64,000 bases of DNA from Pelosinus fermentans JBW45 (GCF_000271665.2 NZ_CP010978.1:5290501-5354500), one strand, 5' to 3'. Counted from the stretch's first letter, positions 7,754-16,793 are shown. Notes: a model not told the origin generated them from the sequence alone. Program-made: numbers and translations.

Positions 7754-9091
7754 TTATTTCATTGATCCAATATTTTTATCAAATTCAGTAAATCCAGCTA
7801 CCATGCCTTCGACCAATTCATCAGCCTGGTTCTTTGTGATAATCAGTGGTGGTGCAAGAAGGAACTGATCCCCATTTTCTCCATCCGCATTACCATTACC
7901 AGGATATACAATCACCCCATGCTTTATTAATGTACTGGTAAGCTTTTCTGCCATCCCCATTTTAACTGGGAAAGGTTCTTTCGTTACTTTGTCTTTTACA
8001 ATTTCCACACCAAGCATTAATCCCTTACCTCTCACATCCCCCACATAAGAAAACGGCAATAACTTTTCCTTTAATTGTGCCAGCAGATACTCCCCAACAA
8101 TACGAGAATTTTCTACTATTTTATCCTCTACCAATGTTTTAACTACGGCCAATGCAACCGCTGCTGATAAAGGATTTCCCCCATAGGTGTGACCATGAAC
8201 AAATACGCCAGAGCCTTGTTTAAAGGTATTGTAAATTTCTTCTTTCGCAATGACAGCGCCTAATGGAGAATATCCGGCACTCATACCTTTAGCAGCACAA
8301 ATCATATCCGGTACAACGCCCCAATCCTCAATACTGAACATAGATCCTGTCCGGCCAAAACCAGCCATTACTTCATCAGCTATAAATAAAATATCATAAT
8401 GATCACAAATTTCTCGAATAATTTTAAAATAATCCTTATGAGGAACAATCGCACCACAGGCTGCGCCGCCTACTGATTCTGCAATAAAGGCGGCAACATG
8501 ATCCGCTCCTTCCATTTTAAGGGTCCGTTCCAAATCAAGAGCACAATCCACATTACAGGTGTCTTGACTTTTACCAAAAGGACAGCGATAACAATATGCT
8601 GGCGCAATATGAGGAAAATTTAAAAGTAGTGGCGTATATTTGCCACGCCTTTTATCACCTGTCATGGACAAGGAGCCAATGGTATTTCCATGAAAACTCT
8701 TCCAGCGAGAGATCATTCGATATTTTCCTGTTTTTCCATCTCGCTCCATATAGTACTGCCGTGCCATCTTTAGTGCTGATTCAGTTGCTTCTGAACCTCC
8801 AGATACCAAATATAGCTTACTCAAGGAGCCGGGAGCCAAGCTAGCTATTAAATCGGCCAATTCTTGAATGGGCGTGGATGTCCAGCGTGATAAATGGCTA
8901 AAGGCTACCGATTTAGCTTGTTTCACCATCGCGTCGATAATCCGGGGATGAGCATGACCTAAATTTGATACAGCCGCTCCTGAACAAGCATCAATATACT
9001 TGTTGCCTTCTTTATCATATAGATATATCCCCTCACCATGATCGACCTCAAGATAGTTTTTATTTACATTACGATAAAATACATTACTCAT
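7754..9091 (-). CDS. Class III PLP-dependent aminotransferase (omega/GABA-type)
   Basis: The 445-residue protein is a full-length class III aminotransferase. The Schiff-base Lys is K268 in AAKGMSAGY, and the PLP-ring Asp is D239 in FIADEVMAGFGRTG; the GGSEATE phosphate-binding segment is near residue 98. A four-Cys patch (C167, C170, C179, C183) in YCYRCPFGK...TCNVDC is distinctive and could bind a metal. It is co-transcribed with the BKACE gene, which suggests it converts an omega- or beta-amino acid to the keto acid that the BKACE then cleaves. The substrate is inference. A LysR regulator is divergent, 231 nt away. Confidence 0.92.
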   Translation of the reverse strand: MSNVFYRNVNKNYLEVDHGEGIYLYDKEGNKYIDACSGAAVSNLGHAHPRIIDAMVKQAKSVAFSHLSRWTSTPIQELADLIASLAPGSLSKLYLVSGGSEATESALKMARQYYMERDGKTGKYRMISRWKSFHGNTIGSLSMTGDKRRGKYTPLLLNFPHIAPAYCYRCPFGKSQDTCNVDCALDLERTLKMEGADHVAAFIAESVGGAACGAIVPHKDYFKIIREICDHYDILFIADEVMAGFGRTGSMFSIEDWGVVPDMICAAKGMSAGYSPLGAVIAKEEIYNTFKQGSGVFVHGHTYGGNPLSAAVALAVVKTLVEDKIVENSRIVGEYLLAQLKEKLLPFSYVGDVRGKGLMLGVEIVKDKVTKEPFPVKMGMAEKLTSTLIKHGVIVYPGNGNADGENGDQFLLAPPLIITKNQADELVEGMVAGFTEFDKNIGSMK

Positions 9092-9322
9092 ATTTACTTA
9101 TCATCCCTTTTATTTATATTTATTTCTGTTTTACACCCATTCCATGGTTTTGGAGAAAAATGCATTGGAGCAAGAGAATCTCATCAGAGTGATCCTCTAT
9201 CTTTTTTGAAAGCATATAGACTTATTTTTGACGACAGTATATCATATAATTATCAATAGGAATAACGATTATTTCATATGATTATAATCACTTTTATATA
9301 TGGTTAAGAGGAGATGAAGGGT

Positions 9323-10204
9323 ATGGAATTACGCCAGTTACAGATATTTTACGTTGCCGCCCAAACACTTAACTTCACAAAAGCAGGTTTGAAACTAGGC
9401 TACGCGCAATCCAACATTACCGGTCAAGTTCGTCAACTCGAAGAGGAACTAAAAGTGAAACTATTTGATCGGATAGGACGGAGAATTCAGCTAACAAGCG
9501 ACGGTAAAAAACTTCTAAACCATGCCAAGTGTATACTAGATCTATATGAAAGAGCTAAAGAAGATTTTCTACCTCAAGGCATTGGCGGCGTCCTAAACAT
9601 TGGTGCCGCTGAAACCGTTTGCGTCTATCGTCTTCCTCAAATCTTAACTGAATACCGGAAACTCTATCCCCAGGTTGAAATACGAGTTCAAACAGAAAGC
9701 TGTGAGCATTTTTTTGAATTAATCAAGACCAACACTATTGATATAGCTCTGGTACTGACCGACAAAATAAAATCTACGGAAATGGTGGTACAAACACTAC
9801 ATGATGAAGCGATGACAGTTGTGGCAAGCCCGCTTCATCCTCTGGCACATAAGAAAACTATTAAACCCCATGATTTTACCGATGAATGTTTGATCATCAC
9901 ATTACCAGGCTGCGGCTATCGCCCTATGGTCCTCTCTTTGTTTAAGGAGAATCATGTTAAACCTGGAGCACTTATGGAACTTTCCAGCATTGGTGCCATA
10001 AGACAATGTACCATCTGCGGTTTAGGTGCTGCCATCTTACCAAAAATTGCTGTTCAAGATGATTTAGAGCGAGGTAAACTTGTCGTGTTAGACTGGACCG
10101 GACCTAAGATTGACGTAAAAACCCAACTAATTTACCACCATGAAAAATGGCTGACGCCAGCAATGCGTGCTTTTTTAGAACTATGTGGTTCTATGAATCA
10201 ATAA
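9323..10204 (+). CDS. LysR-family transcriptional regulator
   Basis: This is a full-length LysR protein of 293 residues: winged helix at about 1-60 (MELRQLQIFYVAAQTLNFTKAG) and a two-lobed effector domain from about residue 88 (GGVLNIGAAETV). The second ATG (9323) is taken as start because AAGAGGAGA lies 9-10 nt before it and LysR proteins usually begin MELRQL; the first ATG (9314) is inside that site. It is divergent from the aminotransferase-BKACE operon, the classic layout for a regulator of its neighbour, with AT-rich partly palindromic sequence between them (about 9235-9300). The effector is probably an operon substrate or product. Confidence 0.92.
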   Translation: MELRQLQIFYVAAQTLNFTKAGLKLGYAQSNITGQVRQLEEELKVKLFDRIGRRIQLTSDGKKLLNHAKCILDLYERAKEDFLPQGIGGVLNIGAAETVCVYRLPQILTEYRKLYPQVEIRVQTESCEHFFELIKTNTIDIALVLTDKIKSTEMVVQTLHDEAMTVVASPLHPLAHKKTIKPHDFTDECLIITLPGCGYRPMVLSLFKENHVKPGALMELSSIGAIRQCTICGLGAAILPKIAVQDDLERGKLVVLDWTGPKIDVKTQLIYHHEKWLTPAMRAFLELCGSMNQ

Positions 10205-10355
10205 TTAATTAAATTTTGCAGCACCAAATCGTTAGCACAATGAAGCGTGAATCACCTCCCAACAGCAGCATGCTGTCACTTTTAGTAAATAAATGATAAA
10301 AAAAACTCACTTCAATTTGATGAAAAGAGTCTTCTTTGACTGCAAAACATTTACG

Positions 10356-10384
10356 ATTGCATTTACCAGTTCAGCAATCATAAG
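10356..10384. repeat. Copy A of a 28-bp imperfect direct repeat
   Basis: GCATTTACCAGTTCAGCAAT and the bases after it match 12520-12548 with two differences. In both places the frame reads HLP(V/I)QQS then stop, so both look like the 3' tail of the same lost gene. The surrounding 10204-10640 stretch has no convincing gene; it also holds the hairpins listed next. Confidence 0.5.
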
Positions 10385-10433
10385 TATGATTTTTTCCTTG
10401 GTCACGGTATAACATGTGTATATCATTATTAAA

Positions 10434-10470
10434 TATCACCATTCATGATTACGATAATCATGAACGGTGA
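10434..10470. repeat. Inverted repeat in intergenic DNA
   Basis: ATCACCATTCATGATTA and TAATCATGAACGGTGAT form a long stem with one mismatch and a minimal loop. It may end the LysR transcript or be a protein-binding dyad. Confidence 0.55.
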
Positions 10471-10512
10471 TGATGAATCACATCTTAGTAGTAGATTCTA
10501 TCTTTTTATATA

Positions 10513-10546
10513 AAATAGGAGCGTACCAAAGTACGCTCCTATTTTT
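10513..10546. terminator. Intrinsic terminator
   Basis: AAATAGGAGCGTAC and GTACGCTCCTATTT form a perfect 14-bp stem with a 4-nt loop and T/A runs on either side. It can serve the LysR gene and the convergent RCC1 gene. Confidence 0.85.
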
Positions 10547-10639
10547 CACTAATTGCTGTACTATATAACTATTATTTATCCATCCATTATATTGAAAACG
10601 AGATGCTATGTAGATATCCATTAGTTAATATCTACAGCA

Positions 10640-11710
10640 CTATTTAACCGGTACATCAGATAAATAAACTGCATCAGTTAATCCCTGAACAAAAATGGGA
10701 CTAGTTTTATTTGACTTATAAGGATCGCCTAATTGACCGTAATCACTATGTCCACAGGCTTTTGCTGTGCCGTCATTTAAAAGAAAAAGTGTATGAATAT
10801 TTCCACAAGCTACTTGCGTTACATTTGTTAATTCAGGAATTATAGTTGGAACCGTTGCAGTGGTTTTCATGCCCAATTGCCCATAAAGATTCCATCCACA
10901 TGACTTTACAGTACCATCATTTAATAAATAAACTGTATGACTTTCCCCACAAGCAATCTGTTTTACATTTGTTAGCCCTGAAATCAATGTTGGGCTATGC
11001 TTTTCTTTAGTTGAATGATTACCCAATTGCCATTGACCGTTGTATCCACATGCTTTTACAGTTCCATCACTAAGAAGAAATACTGTATAGAAACTTCCAC
11101 AAGCTATTTGTTTTACATTGTTTAATCCCGGAACTACAATTGGACTAGTTCTGGTACTTGTTGTTCCATCACCTAGTTGACCATATTTATTGAAACCACA
11201 AGCTTTCACAGTACCATCCTTCAAGAGAAAGAATGTTGAATTACCGTCACCATTATAAGAAATCTGTTGTACGTTTGATAGTCCTGGAATTTCAATCGGA
11301 GTATATTGACTTACATATGATGTTGTTCCATTACCGAATTGACCATATTGATTTGACCCACACGCTTTTACGGTTCCATCATTAAGAAGAAACATAGTAC
11401 TAATATCTCGACTCGCCACTTGTTTTACATTACTTAATCCTGGAAGTATCGTTGGAGTAATTCTTTGATTGTTGGTTCCATCACCTAGTACACCACCACT
11501 GTTTCTTCCACATGCTTTTACAGTACCATCATTCAATAGATAAAATGTCTGATATGACCCACAAGATACCTGCTTCACATTGGTCACTTCTGGTACAACT
11601 AATATACTTTTATCCACGATAGTTTCATCGCCTAGTTGACCATATTGGTTCCATCCACACGCTTTCACAGAACCATCACTTCTTACAAAAACTGAATGCC
11701 AGCTTCCCAT
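10640..11710 (-). CDS. RCC1-repeat beta-propeller protein
   Basis: The 356-residue protein consists almost entirely of seven RCC1 repeats of about 50 residues, each with the pattern LLNDGTVKACGxNxYGQLGDGT followed by PGLxNVKQIACG. Seven blades make a complete RCC1 propeller, normally a protein-binding platform. No signal peptide, membrane segment or fused enzymatic domain is present, so it is probably cytoplasmic unless exported unconventionally. ATG 11710 is preferred because GGAGGTAATATTT precedes it; the frame is open to 11725. No partner gene is adjacent. The repeats are similar at DNA level, which favours repeat-number change. The function of bacterial stand-alone RCC1 proteins is largely unknown. 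Confidence 0.9.
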   Translation of the reverse strand: MGSWHSVFVRSDGSVKACGWNQYGQLGDETIVDKSILVVPEVTNVKQVSCGSYQTFYLLNDGTVKACGRNSGGVLGDGTNNQRITPTILPGLSNVKQVASRDISTMFLLNDGTVKACGSNQYGQFGNGTTSYVSQYTPIEIPGLSNVQQISYNGDGNSTFFLLKDGTVKACGFNKYGQLGDGTTSTRTSPIVVPGLNNVKQIACGSFYTVFLLSDGTVKACGYNGQWQLGNHSTKEKHSPTLISGLTNVKQIACGESHTVYLLNDGTVKSCGWNLYGQLGMKTTATVPTIIPELTNVTQVACGNIHTLFLLNDGTAKACGHSDYGQLGDPYKSNKTSPIFVQGLTDAVYLSDVPVK

Positions 11711-12226
11711 AAATATTACCTCCATTTTTTCTTTTTTCTAGCCTTTTCAAGCGATATATCCACGGACCTTATTCTCTTTGTGTGTATCCTGTATATCGGC
11801 TTTCACTGATATACATTCTTGTGATAATGATATTTAAACGTCGAAAATACAATTATTTTAGGCATAAAAAAAGCACCCCGAAGGATACCTCATTTCAATC
11901 TTTTTAACTTATTATCATTTTACCACAGCTAAAGTCAAAAAACTATGACACGATACTGACATTGAAACTCTAATAAAATTATAATCATATATTTACGAAG
12001 AATATCAGTAAGGTACGTCTCTACCGTTTATGGTAAGAAGAGAAGTCAGCAGCATCCAGTTAATGGAGACTGGCTTTTATTTTGGCCGTTCCATGTAACT
12101 TTTCCAATACGAAGTACATATGCTATTGAGAAATATGTTTTGTAAACAAGGAATTGACGCCATAGAAGATATTGTTCTTGATTCTTTAGGGACTCCTTTT
12201 CTATGACTCTACAAGGAGGTTACAAA

Positions 12227-12549
12227 TTGTTCCCTATAGTAACGAAGTATTCCCAATCAGGTATCCCCCCAGAACAAGAGAAGCATATCCTTGACTCTCT
12301 GACGGACCTATCACAAACTTTCATTCCTAACGCCGGTCAGGTGCCCACACCTGCACATTTTTACACCCGCGGCGCAGGCAGGCTATGGCTTTTACTTTAC
12401 TCCAGAGGCAGTAAATATGGCATTCATCGAACGTCCGGCAAAGCAAACCAAATTAGACCGCCATCGCCGACGTTTTCGTCCGGATGAGGCTCAGCAGGAA
12501 ACGGAACAAACCAGGCAGGGAATGCATTTACCAATTCAGCAATCATAAT
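12227..12549 (+). pseudogene. Frameshifted gene of unknown function
   Basis: A TTG with an ideal ribosome site (AAGGAGG) opens a frame reading MFPIVTKYSQSG...HFYTRGA; near 12375-12385 the plausible protein continues in another frame (GYGFYFTPEAVNMAFIERP ... GMHLPIQQS, stop at 12549). Both parts look like coding sequence, so one frameshift in an otherwise intact gene of about 107 codons is the simplest reading. The 3' tail is duplicated at 10356-10384. I do not recognise the family. A sequencing error could give the same picture. Confidence 0.45.
12520..12548. repeat. Copy B of the 28-bp imperfect direct repeat
   Basis: This matches 10356-10384 with two differences and forms the 3' end of the frameshifted gene above. 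The two copies bracket the RCC1 gene. Confidence 0.5.
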
Positions 12550-12570
12550 ATTAGTGCCCCCACCTCATAA

Positions 12571-12717
12571 GACTAATATATGGACATCATTGGCTGCTAT
12601 AACACTTGATAAATACGTGGTTCTGTTCACTCTAGACCATTTCCCCCACAGTATTATCCCGGCAAGATTGTTCCTTGCAAGGATGACTGTGCAGCTCCTG
12701 ATAGTAAAATAATAAGT
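12571..12717 (-). pseudogene. Relic of a cyclic-nucleotide-binding domain 3' end
   Basis: About 147 bp align along their length with 14279-14425, the 3' part of the acyltransferase-like/cNMP-binding gene. Translated on the minus strand, one frame gives LIILLSG..QSSL.GTILPG, then a stop, then YCGGNGLE; the intact paralogue has LIILLSGRARSSLYGILLPG and YCGENGLE. A second frame then gives TTYLSSVIA...HILVL, against TTRSSSVIA...DILVL. Stops and frameshifts make it non-functional. It overlaps the last 28 codons of the upstream histidine kinase, which runs into it in a third frame. Confidence 0.75.
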
Positions 12718-14059
12718 TTTTCGGAAAACTAAAGGAGAAAACGGCTCCTTCATTTACCTTTCCATTAATCCAAGCTTTTCCATTATGTCGTTTTAAAATC
12801 TTCTGGCATACTACAAGCCCGACACCCGTTCCTTCAAACTGATCAACAGAATGAAGTCTCTCGAAAATCTTAAAAAGCCGGGATGACTCACTCATATCAA
12901 AGCCTGCACCATTATCTTTTACTGAAATAATGTAATTGTCTTCGTCTTCCGCGGAAGTCACTTCAATAATTGCCTGTTCGCAATTGCGGGTATATTTCAG
13001 AGCATTGGAAAGGATATTGGTCATCAGTATTTTTATCATGATAGGATCACCATGAATCATAGGGAGCTGTTTTATCTTAAAAACCACTTGTCTTTCTGGC
13101 TGGAGTTCTATTAGTTCATCATACACTTCACGAAATAAAGGTTCTAATTTAATATCTTCCATTGCTATTTGCTTTTGGGACATTCTAGAGAGTTCCAGCA
13201 AATGATCCGTAATATCAACGACTTCCGCTGATTTGTTTTGAATATGTGTAATTAACTCCTGTCCATTACTGTCAACCTTATCGGCATAATCACGCATAAA
13301 ATATTGTGAAAGCTTATTGATTGACTGTAACGGGGATTTAAAATCATGCGCTACGGAATGGCAGAAATGATTAAGTTCTTGATTAGCTTGATGAAGTTCC
13401 AAGTTAACTTGTTGAAGAACTTCTTGATTACTAATCAAATCTGCTCTGGTTTTTTCAAAATATACTAACAGAATACCACCTGCAATAAATAGACGTAATA
13501 ATGCGCATATAAAACTGATCACCGAATAAATTCCCATCTCCTGAAAATTTTTATAATAGAAGGAAATTACTAAGGTGAGAATGCCCCATAAAATCAAAGA
13601 ACACCCTGTAACATATTTCCCAAGCCATTTCGTTTTAATATTAAAAATAATAAATCCTGTGTAGATAAGTGCAATAGCACTAAACAAAGTAAGAGGAATT
13701 AGTTTATAAACCAATGGTAGTTGACTTATCGTAGACAGAATGCTCAGAGTTATTATAATTGCAACGATGTAGGACCAGTATTTTTCTACTGGTCGGTTGA
13801 TAAAATTATGTGTACCGCAAATAAGAAGAAAACCGGATACAATGTATAATGCTTGGTAAAACAAGGAGGCAATAACTGAACCATTCCAATCAATCACTCC
13901 ATAGTCAAAGAGAATTACCCTAGTAAAAAGTATAACCCAACACATGGTCCATATGCCCAAAAAACGTTCGCGATATATAACATATAAATAAGCATACATC
14001 GGAATCGTTAAAATTGTTGCTACCAATATTGCAAAATTAGACATTTGGGAAGAATTCAT
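12632..14059 (-). CDS. Membrane sensor histidine kinase with altered C-terminus
   Basis: The 475-residue kinase has about seven N-terminal membrane helices (residues 8-205) with no recognised extracellular domain, a coiled-coil linker (EVLQQVNLELHQANQELN), a HisKA H-box with His near residue 238 (HSVAHDFKSPLQ) and an HATPase domain (NILSNALKYTRN, VKDNGAGFD, GTGVGLVVCQ). The normal end of the catalytic domain is about FSFSFPK; a further 27 residues are read out of frame from the relic at 12571-12717, so the natural stop has been lost. Start 14059 (MNSSQ) follows AAGGAG with a rather long gap; a TTG at 14092 is the alternative. Its partner regulator may be the YesN-type gene at 15691, but this is only proximity. 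Confidence 0.88.
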   Translation of the reverse strand: MNSSQMSNFAILVATILTIPMYAYLYVIYRERFLGIWTMCWVILFTRVILFDYGVIDWNGSVIASLFYQALYIVSGFLLICGTHNFINRPVEKYWSYIVAIIITLSILSTISQLPLVYKLIPLTLFSAIALIYTGFIIFNIKTKWLGKYVTGCSLILWGILTLVISFYYKNFQEMGIYSVISFICALLRLFIAGGILLVYFEKTRADLISNQEVLQQVNLELHQANQELNHFCHSVAHDFKSPLQSINKLSQYFMRDYADKVDSNGQELITHIQNKSAEVVDITDHLLELSRMSQKQIAMEDIKLEPLFREVYDELIELQPERQVVFKIKQLPMIHGDPIMIKILMTNILSNALKYTRNCEQAIIEVTSAEDEDNYIISVKDNGAGFDMSESSRLFKIFERLHSVDQFEGTGVGLVVCQKILKRHNGKAWINGKVNEGAVFSFSFPKNLLFYYQELHSHPCKEQSCRDNTVGEMV

Positions 14060-14197
14060 TTTAATTATTATCTCCTTCTTTAAAAGCAACAAATAATGTT
14101 TTTTAAAATTATAACGAATTTTTGCATTAATATCAATGAAATTCCAATATATTACTGTCTAATATGTTGGAAATATCCTAGTAAATGATATGTCTTT

Positions 14198-15322
14198 TTA
14201 TTTCTGCAAATTACAAAGTATCTTGCATGCAATAACAGAATGTCGTTTTCTGAAATTACCAAAATTATAAAACGATAAGACTAGAATATCTAAATCGACT
14301 AAAGCTATAACACTTGAGGAACGTGTTGTTGGATACTCTAAACCATTTTCCCCACAATATTGTCCAGGTAAGAGGATGCCATACAATGATGATCGTGCTC
14401 TTCCTGACAATAAAATAATAAGTTCTTGACTTGTGCTACCACACGCTGCAATATAATCACCTACATGACAATGAACGAGGCTGCCACAGGAATGCAAAAA
14501 GAGTTTTGCTTCTGAAACAGACAAGCCCTTCAGTAGGGATATGTTGTTATTTGGCCTATTACCAAAGTACTGATACATAATAGTCCATAGTTCTTCTTCG
14601 CTAACGAGCCGGCTATTAACAGTTGTTTTAATTTCGCGGAAAAATTCTGAATAAAACCAATCAGTTGCTTTACTATTTAATGATGTTCTTTTGCGAGCAA
14701 TACGAAATAACGGAGAACCTACTGTACGCAAGTGTTCAACATCATCTATTAACATAACCAAACTGGCTAACGAACTATTGTCGTTAGGGTCTATGGTATT
14801 TTTATCAATGCGAACTTGTCCAGTATGTTCATAAAATGGGATTAAATGAAAAGTACAGTTTAAAAAAGCAAACTGTACTTGATAAGCGCAACTTAACTCA
14901 TACATCTTTACTGTAAATAAGTATATTGTTGCTGAACTACGATATTGTGAAGTTACCATACCTCTTGAAATCACGGTAAAGAAAGGATCATCTTCTTCAT
15001 TGTAAAACTTCCTGAATTTAGCCATGCGATACGTCTGTACTAAATCGGAAGAAAACTCCGATATCCTGCCAATATTTACTCTCACCGTACCAATAAGTGT
15101 TGATCCGATATGAGCAGTGAGCAATATAGCCCATTCATCTAACTCATCGTATAAAAGTTTGATATTATGGTCTGCATCTGCAAGATCATAACCTATTTCT
15201 TCGGCATAAATGCTGTACCGTAATCGATAGACTTCCCTTTTTTCCTCGGGTGTTTTTGCGACACCTATTCGTATAGGTTCTTCTTTTGTGGATACAGATG
15301 TTGCTTGGTTAATGTTTGTCAT
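14198..15322 (-). CDS. Acyltransferase-like (GNAT/FeeM-type) domain fused to a C-terminal cNMP-binding domain
   Basis: The 374-residue protein has two parts. Residues about 18-200 look like a GNAT/autoinducer-synthase fold of the N-acyl amino acid synthase type (EVYRLRYSIYAEEIGYDL, then ILLTAHIGSTLIGTVRVN). Residues about 255-374 look like a Crp-type cyclic-nucleotide-binding domain (GDYIAACGSTSQELIILLSG, LPGQYCGENGLE, SSVIALVDLDILVLS). No DNA-binding helix-turn-helix follows. Acyltransferases gated by a cyclic nucleotide are known (mycobacterial PatA, with the sensor domain N-terminal); here the order is reversed. AAAGGAGGCG precedes the ATG. Substrate and ligand are unknown. A decayed copy of its 3' end lies downstream of the neighbouring kinase. 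Confidence 0.72.
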   Translation of the reverse strand: MTNINQATSVSTKEEPIRIGVAKTPEEKREVYRLRYSIYAEEIGYDLADADHNIKLLYDELDEWAILLTAHIGSTLIGTVRVNIGRISEFSSDLVQTYRMAKFRKFYNEEDDPFFTVISRGMVTSQYRSSATIYLFTVKMYELSCAYQVQFAFLNCTFHLIPFYEHTGQVRIDKNTIDPNDNSSLASLVMLIDDVEHLRTVGSPLFRIARKRTSLNSKATDWFYSEFFREIKTTVNSRLVSEEELWTIMYQYFGNRPNNNISLLKGLSVSEAKLFLHSCGSLVHCHVGDYIAACGSTSQELIILLSGRARSSLYGILLPGQYCGENGLEYPTTRSSSVIALVDLDILVLSFYNFGNFRKRHSVIACKILCNLQK

Positions 15323-15457
15323 AAAAACGCCTCCTTTTGATATAAAAAGACAGTAATCTTTTTATTCCTAATTAATATCTACTTAACTATAATAATTTGC
15401 AAGTTTATAATAGATATAGGACAGGAGACAAGCCCGATGTACCGAAAGCAAAAAGAA

Positions 15458-15489
15458 AGATAGATAAAGCCTCCCAGCTTTATCTATCT
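15458..15489. terminator. Hairpin in the 15322-15691 intergenic region
   Basis: AGATAGATAAAGC and GCTTTATCTATCT form a perfect 13-bp stem with a 6-nt loop. It lies in the otherwise empty divergent interval upstream of the acyltransferase-like gene and the regulator gene. Confidence 0.55.
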
Positions 15490-15690
15490 ATGTAAAAGTA
15501 AAAAAGATCCTTTTCAAATTACCTCTTCAAACAACATCTATAGAAACATTAGAGTTTCTATGGTAAATTAAAGAAGTATTGTTGTGATTAAATGGGAGTA
15601 CTAGAAATCATTTGCATTTATTGATACATTTCAATTACATATTAAATATTTTCCATTATTAAAAAATATGTTGAACTGGAGGGATATGAT

Positions 15691-16776
15691 TTGTATAAAG
15701 TGTTGCTTGTTGATGATGATAAGTCAACTCTATGTGGGCTTAGACAATTTAAAGATTGGGAGTCGTGTGGATTTACTATTGAAGATGAGGCGTATGATGG
15801 CGTAGGAGCGTTAGAAAAACTATCCAAAAAAAGCTTTGACTTAACAATTACCGATATCAGAATGCCTGGTATGGACGGACTCAAGTTTTTAAGTAAACTT
15901 AAAGCCAGGAACTTAGATATTTGTTTAATGATAATAAGTACGTATAATGATTTTGAATATGCCCAACAGGGCATACGCATTGGAGTATTTGACTACATAA
16001 TGAAACCAATAGACGATAATATTCTGAGTAATGCATTAAAACGGGTAAAAATGCATTTGGATGAAAAAAAACACCTGGAAAAAAGGCGTAAAGAAGAAAA
16101 ACAAATGCTATTTGAAGATAACCTTAGATTCTTTTACCCGACGAGTCAGGAAAGAAAACTTATTGATTTAATGATATCCGGTAACTATGAGGTCATTGAT
16201 GAAGCAGCAAGTACTTGTTTAGATCTATTTAATTTGACAAATCAAGACCCAGTTAAAACAGGTATACTGCTGGAAAAAATGCTTTTGAAAATAAGAGAGG
16301 AAATTAATAAGGCTTTTCCCTGGCTGGGAACCCTTGAGAAAATAGCCTTTAACGGTACTTTGAGTCATATAGAATCTATTGATGATATTAAGGAAAAGTT
16401 TTTGAGTTGTATAAATACCATGATGGAAATTATAAGAAAATATGAACTGCATCATCCAGACAGCGTAGTGGGAAAAACCTGCCGCTATGTTATGGAGCAT
16501 GTAGAAGAGAATATTAAACTAGATGATATCGCTAACGAAGTGCACATAAGCAGAGATTATATCGGTAAATTATTTAAGCAGAAAACGGGAAGTAATTTTA
16601 TTGATTATGTTACTAAAGTAAAAATGGAACATGCAAAATATCTGTTAGGGACAGGTGAATATAAAAACTATGAAGTAAGCGAAAAGCTTGGTTATAGTAG
16701 CTCGGATTACTTTTGTCGCCTATTTAAAAGTTATACAGGGCATACACCGATTGAATTCAGAAAAATGGATACATAA
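15691..16776 (+). CDS. YesN/AraC-type response regulator
   Basis: The 361-residue regulator has an N-terminal receiver domain (acidic DDD at 8-10, phospho-acceptor D55 in TDIRMPGMDG, conserved ST at about 88 and Lys in MKPID near 106), a helical linker, and a C-terminal AraC-type double helix-turn-helix (KLDDIANEVHISRDYIGKLF, VSEKLGYSSSDYFCRLFKSY). The start is TTG with GGAGGG seven bases upstream; the nearby ATG is out of frame. Such regulators usually pair with a Pfam 5TM or sensor_kinase-type histidine kinase, often for sugar uptake; none is adjacent on this strand, so its partner may be the kinase at 12632 or elsewhere. Confidence 0.92.
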   Translation: MYKVLLVDDDKSTLCGLRQFKDWESCGFTIEDEAYDGVGALEKLSKKSFDLTITDIRMPGMDGLKFLSKLKARNLDICLMIISTYNDFEYAQQGIRIGVFDYIMKPIDDNILSNALKRVKMHLDEKKHLEKRRKEEKQMLFEDNLRFFYPTSQERKLIDLMISGNYEVIDEAASTCLDLFNLTNQDPVKTGILLEKMLLKIREEINKAFPWLGTLEKIAFNGTLSHIESIDDIKEKFLSCINTMMEIIRKYELHHPDSVVGKTCRYVMEHVEENIKLDDIANEVHISRDYIGKLFKQKTGSNFIDYVTKVKMEHAKYLLGTGEYKNYEVSEKLGYSSSDYFCRLFKSYTGHTPIEFRKMDT

Positions 16777-16793
16777 GAGCATTTTTAACACAA

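Noticed and set aside
12565-12753. 62-codon minus ORF as a separate gene
   Set aside because: It is one frame of the decayed cNMP-binding relic; it has no start site of its own.
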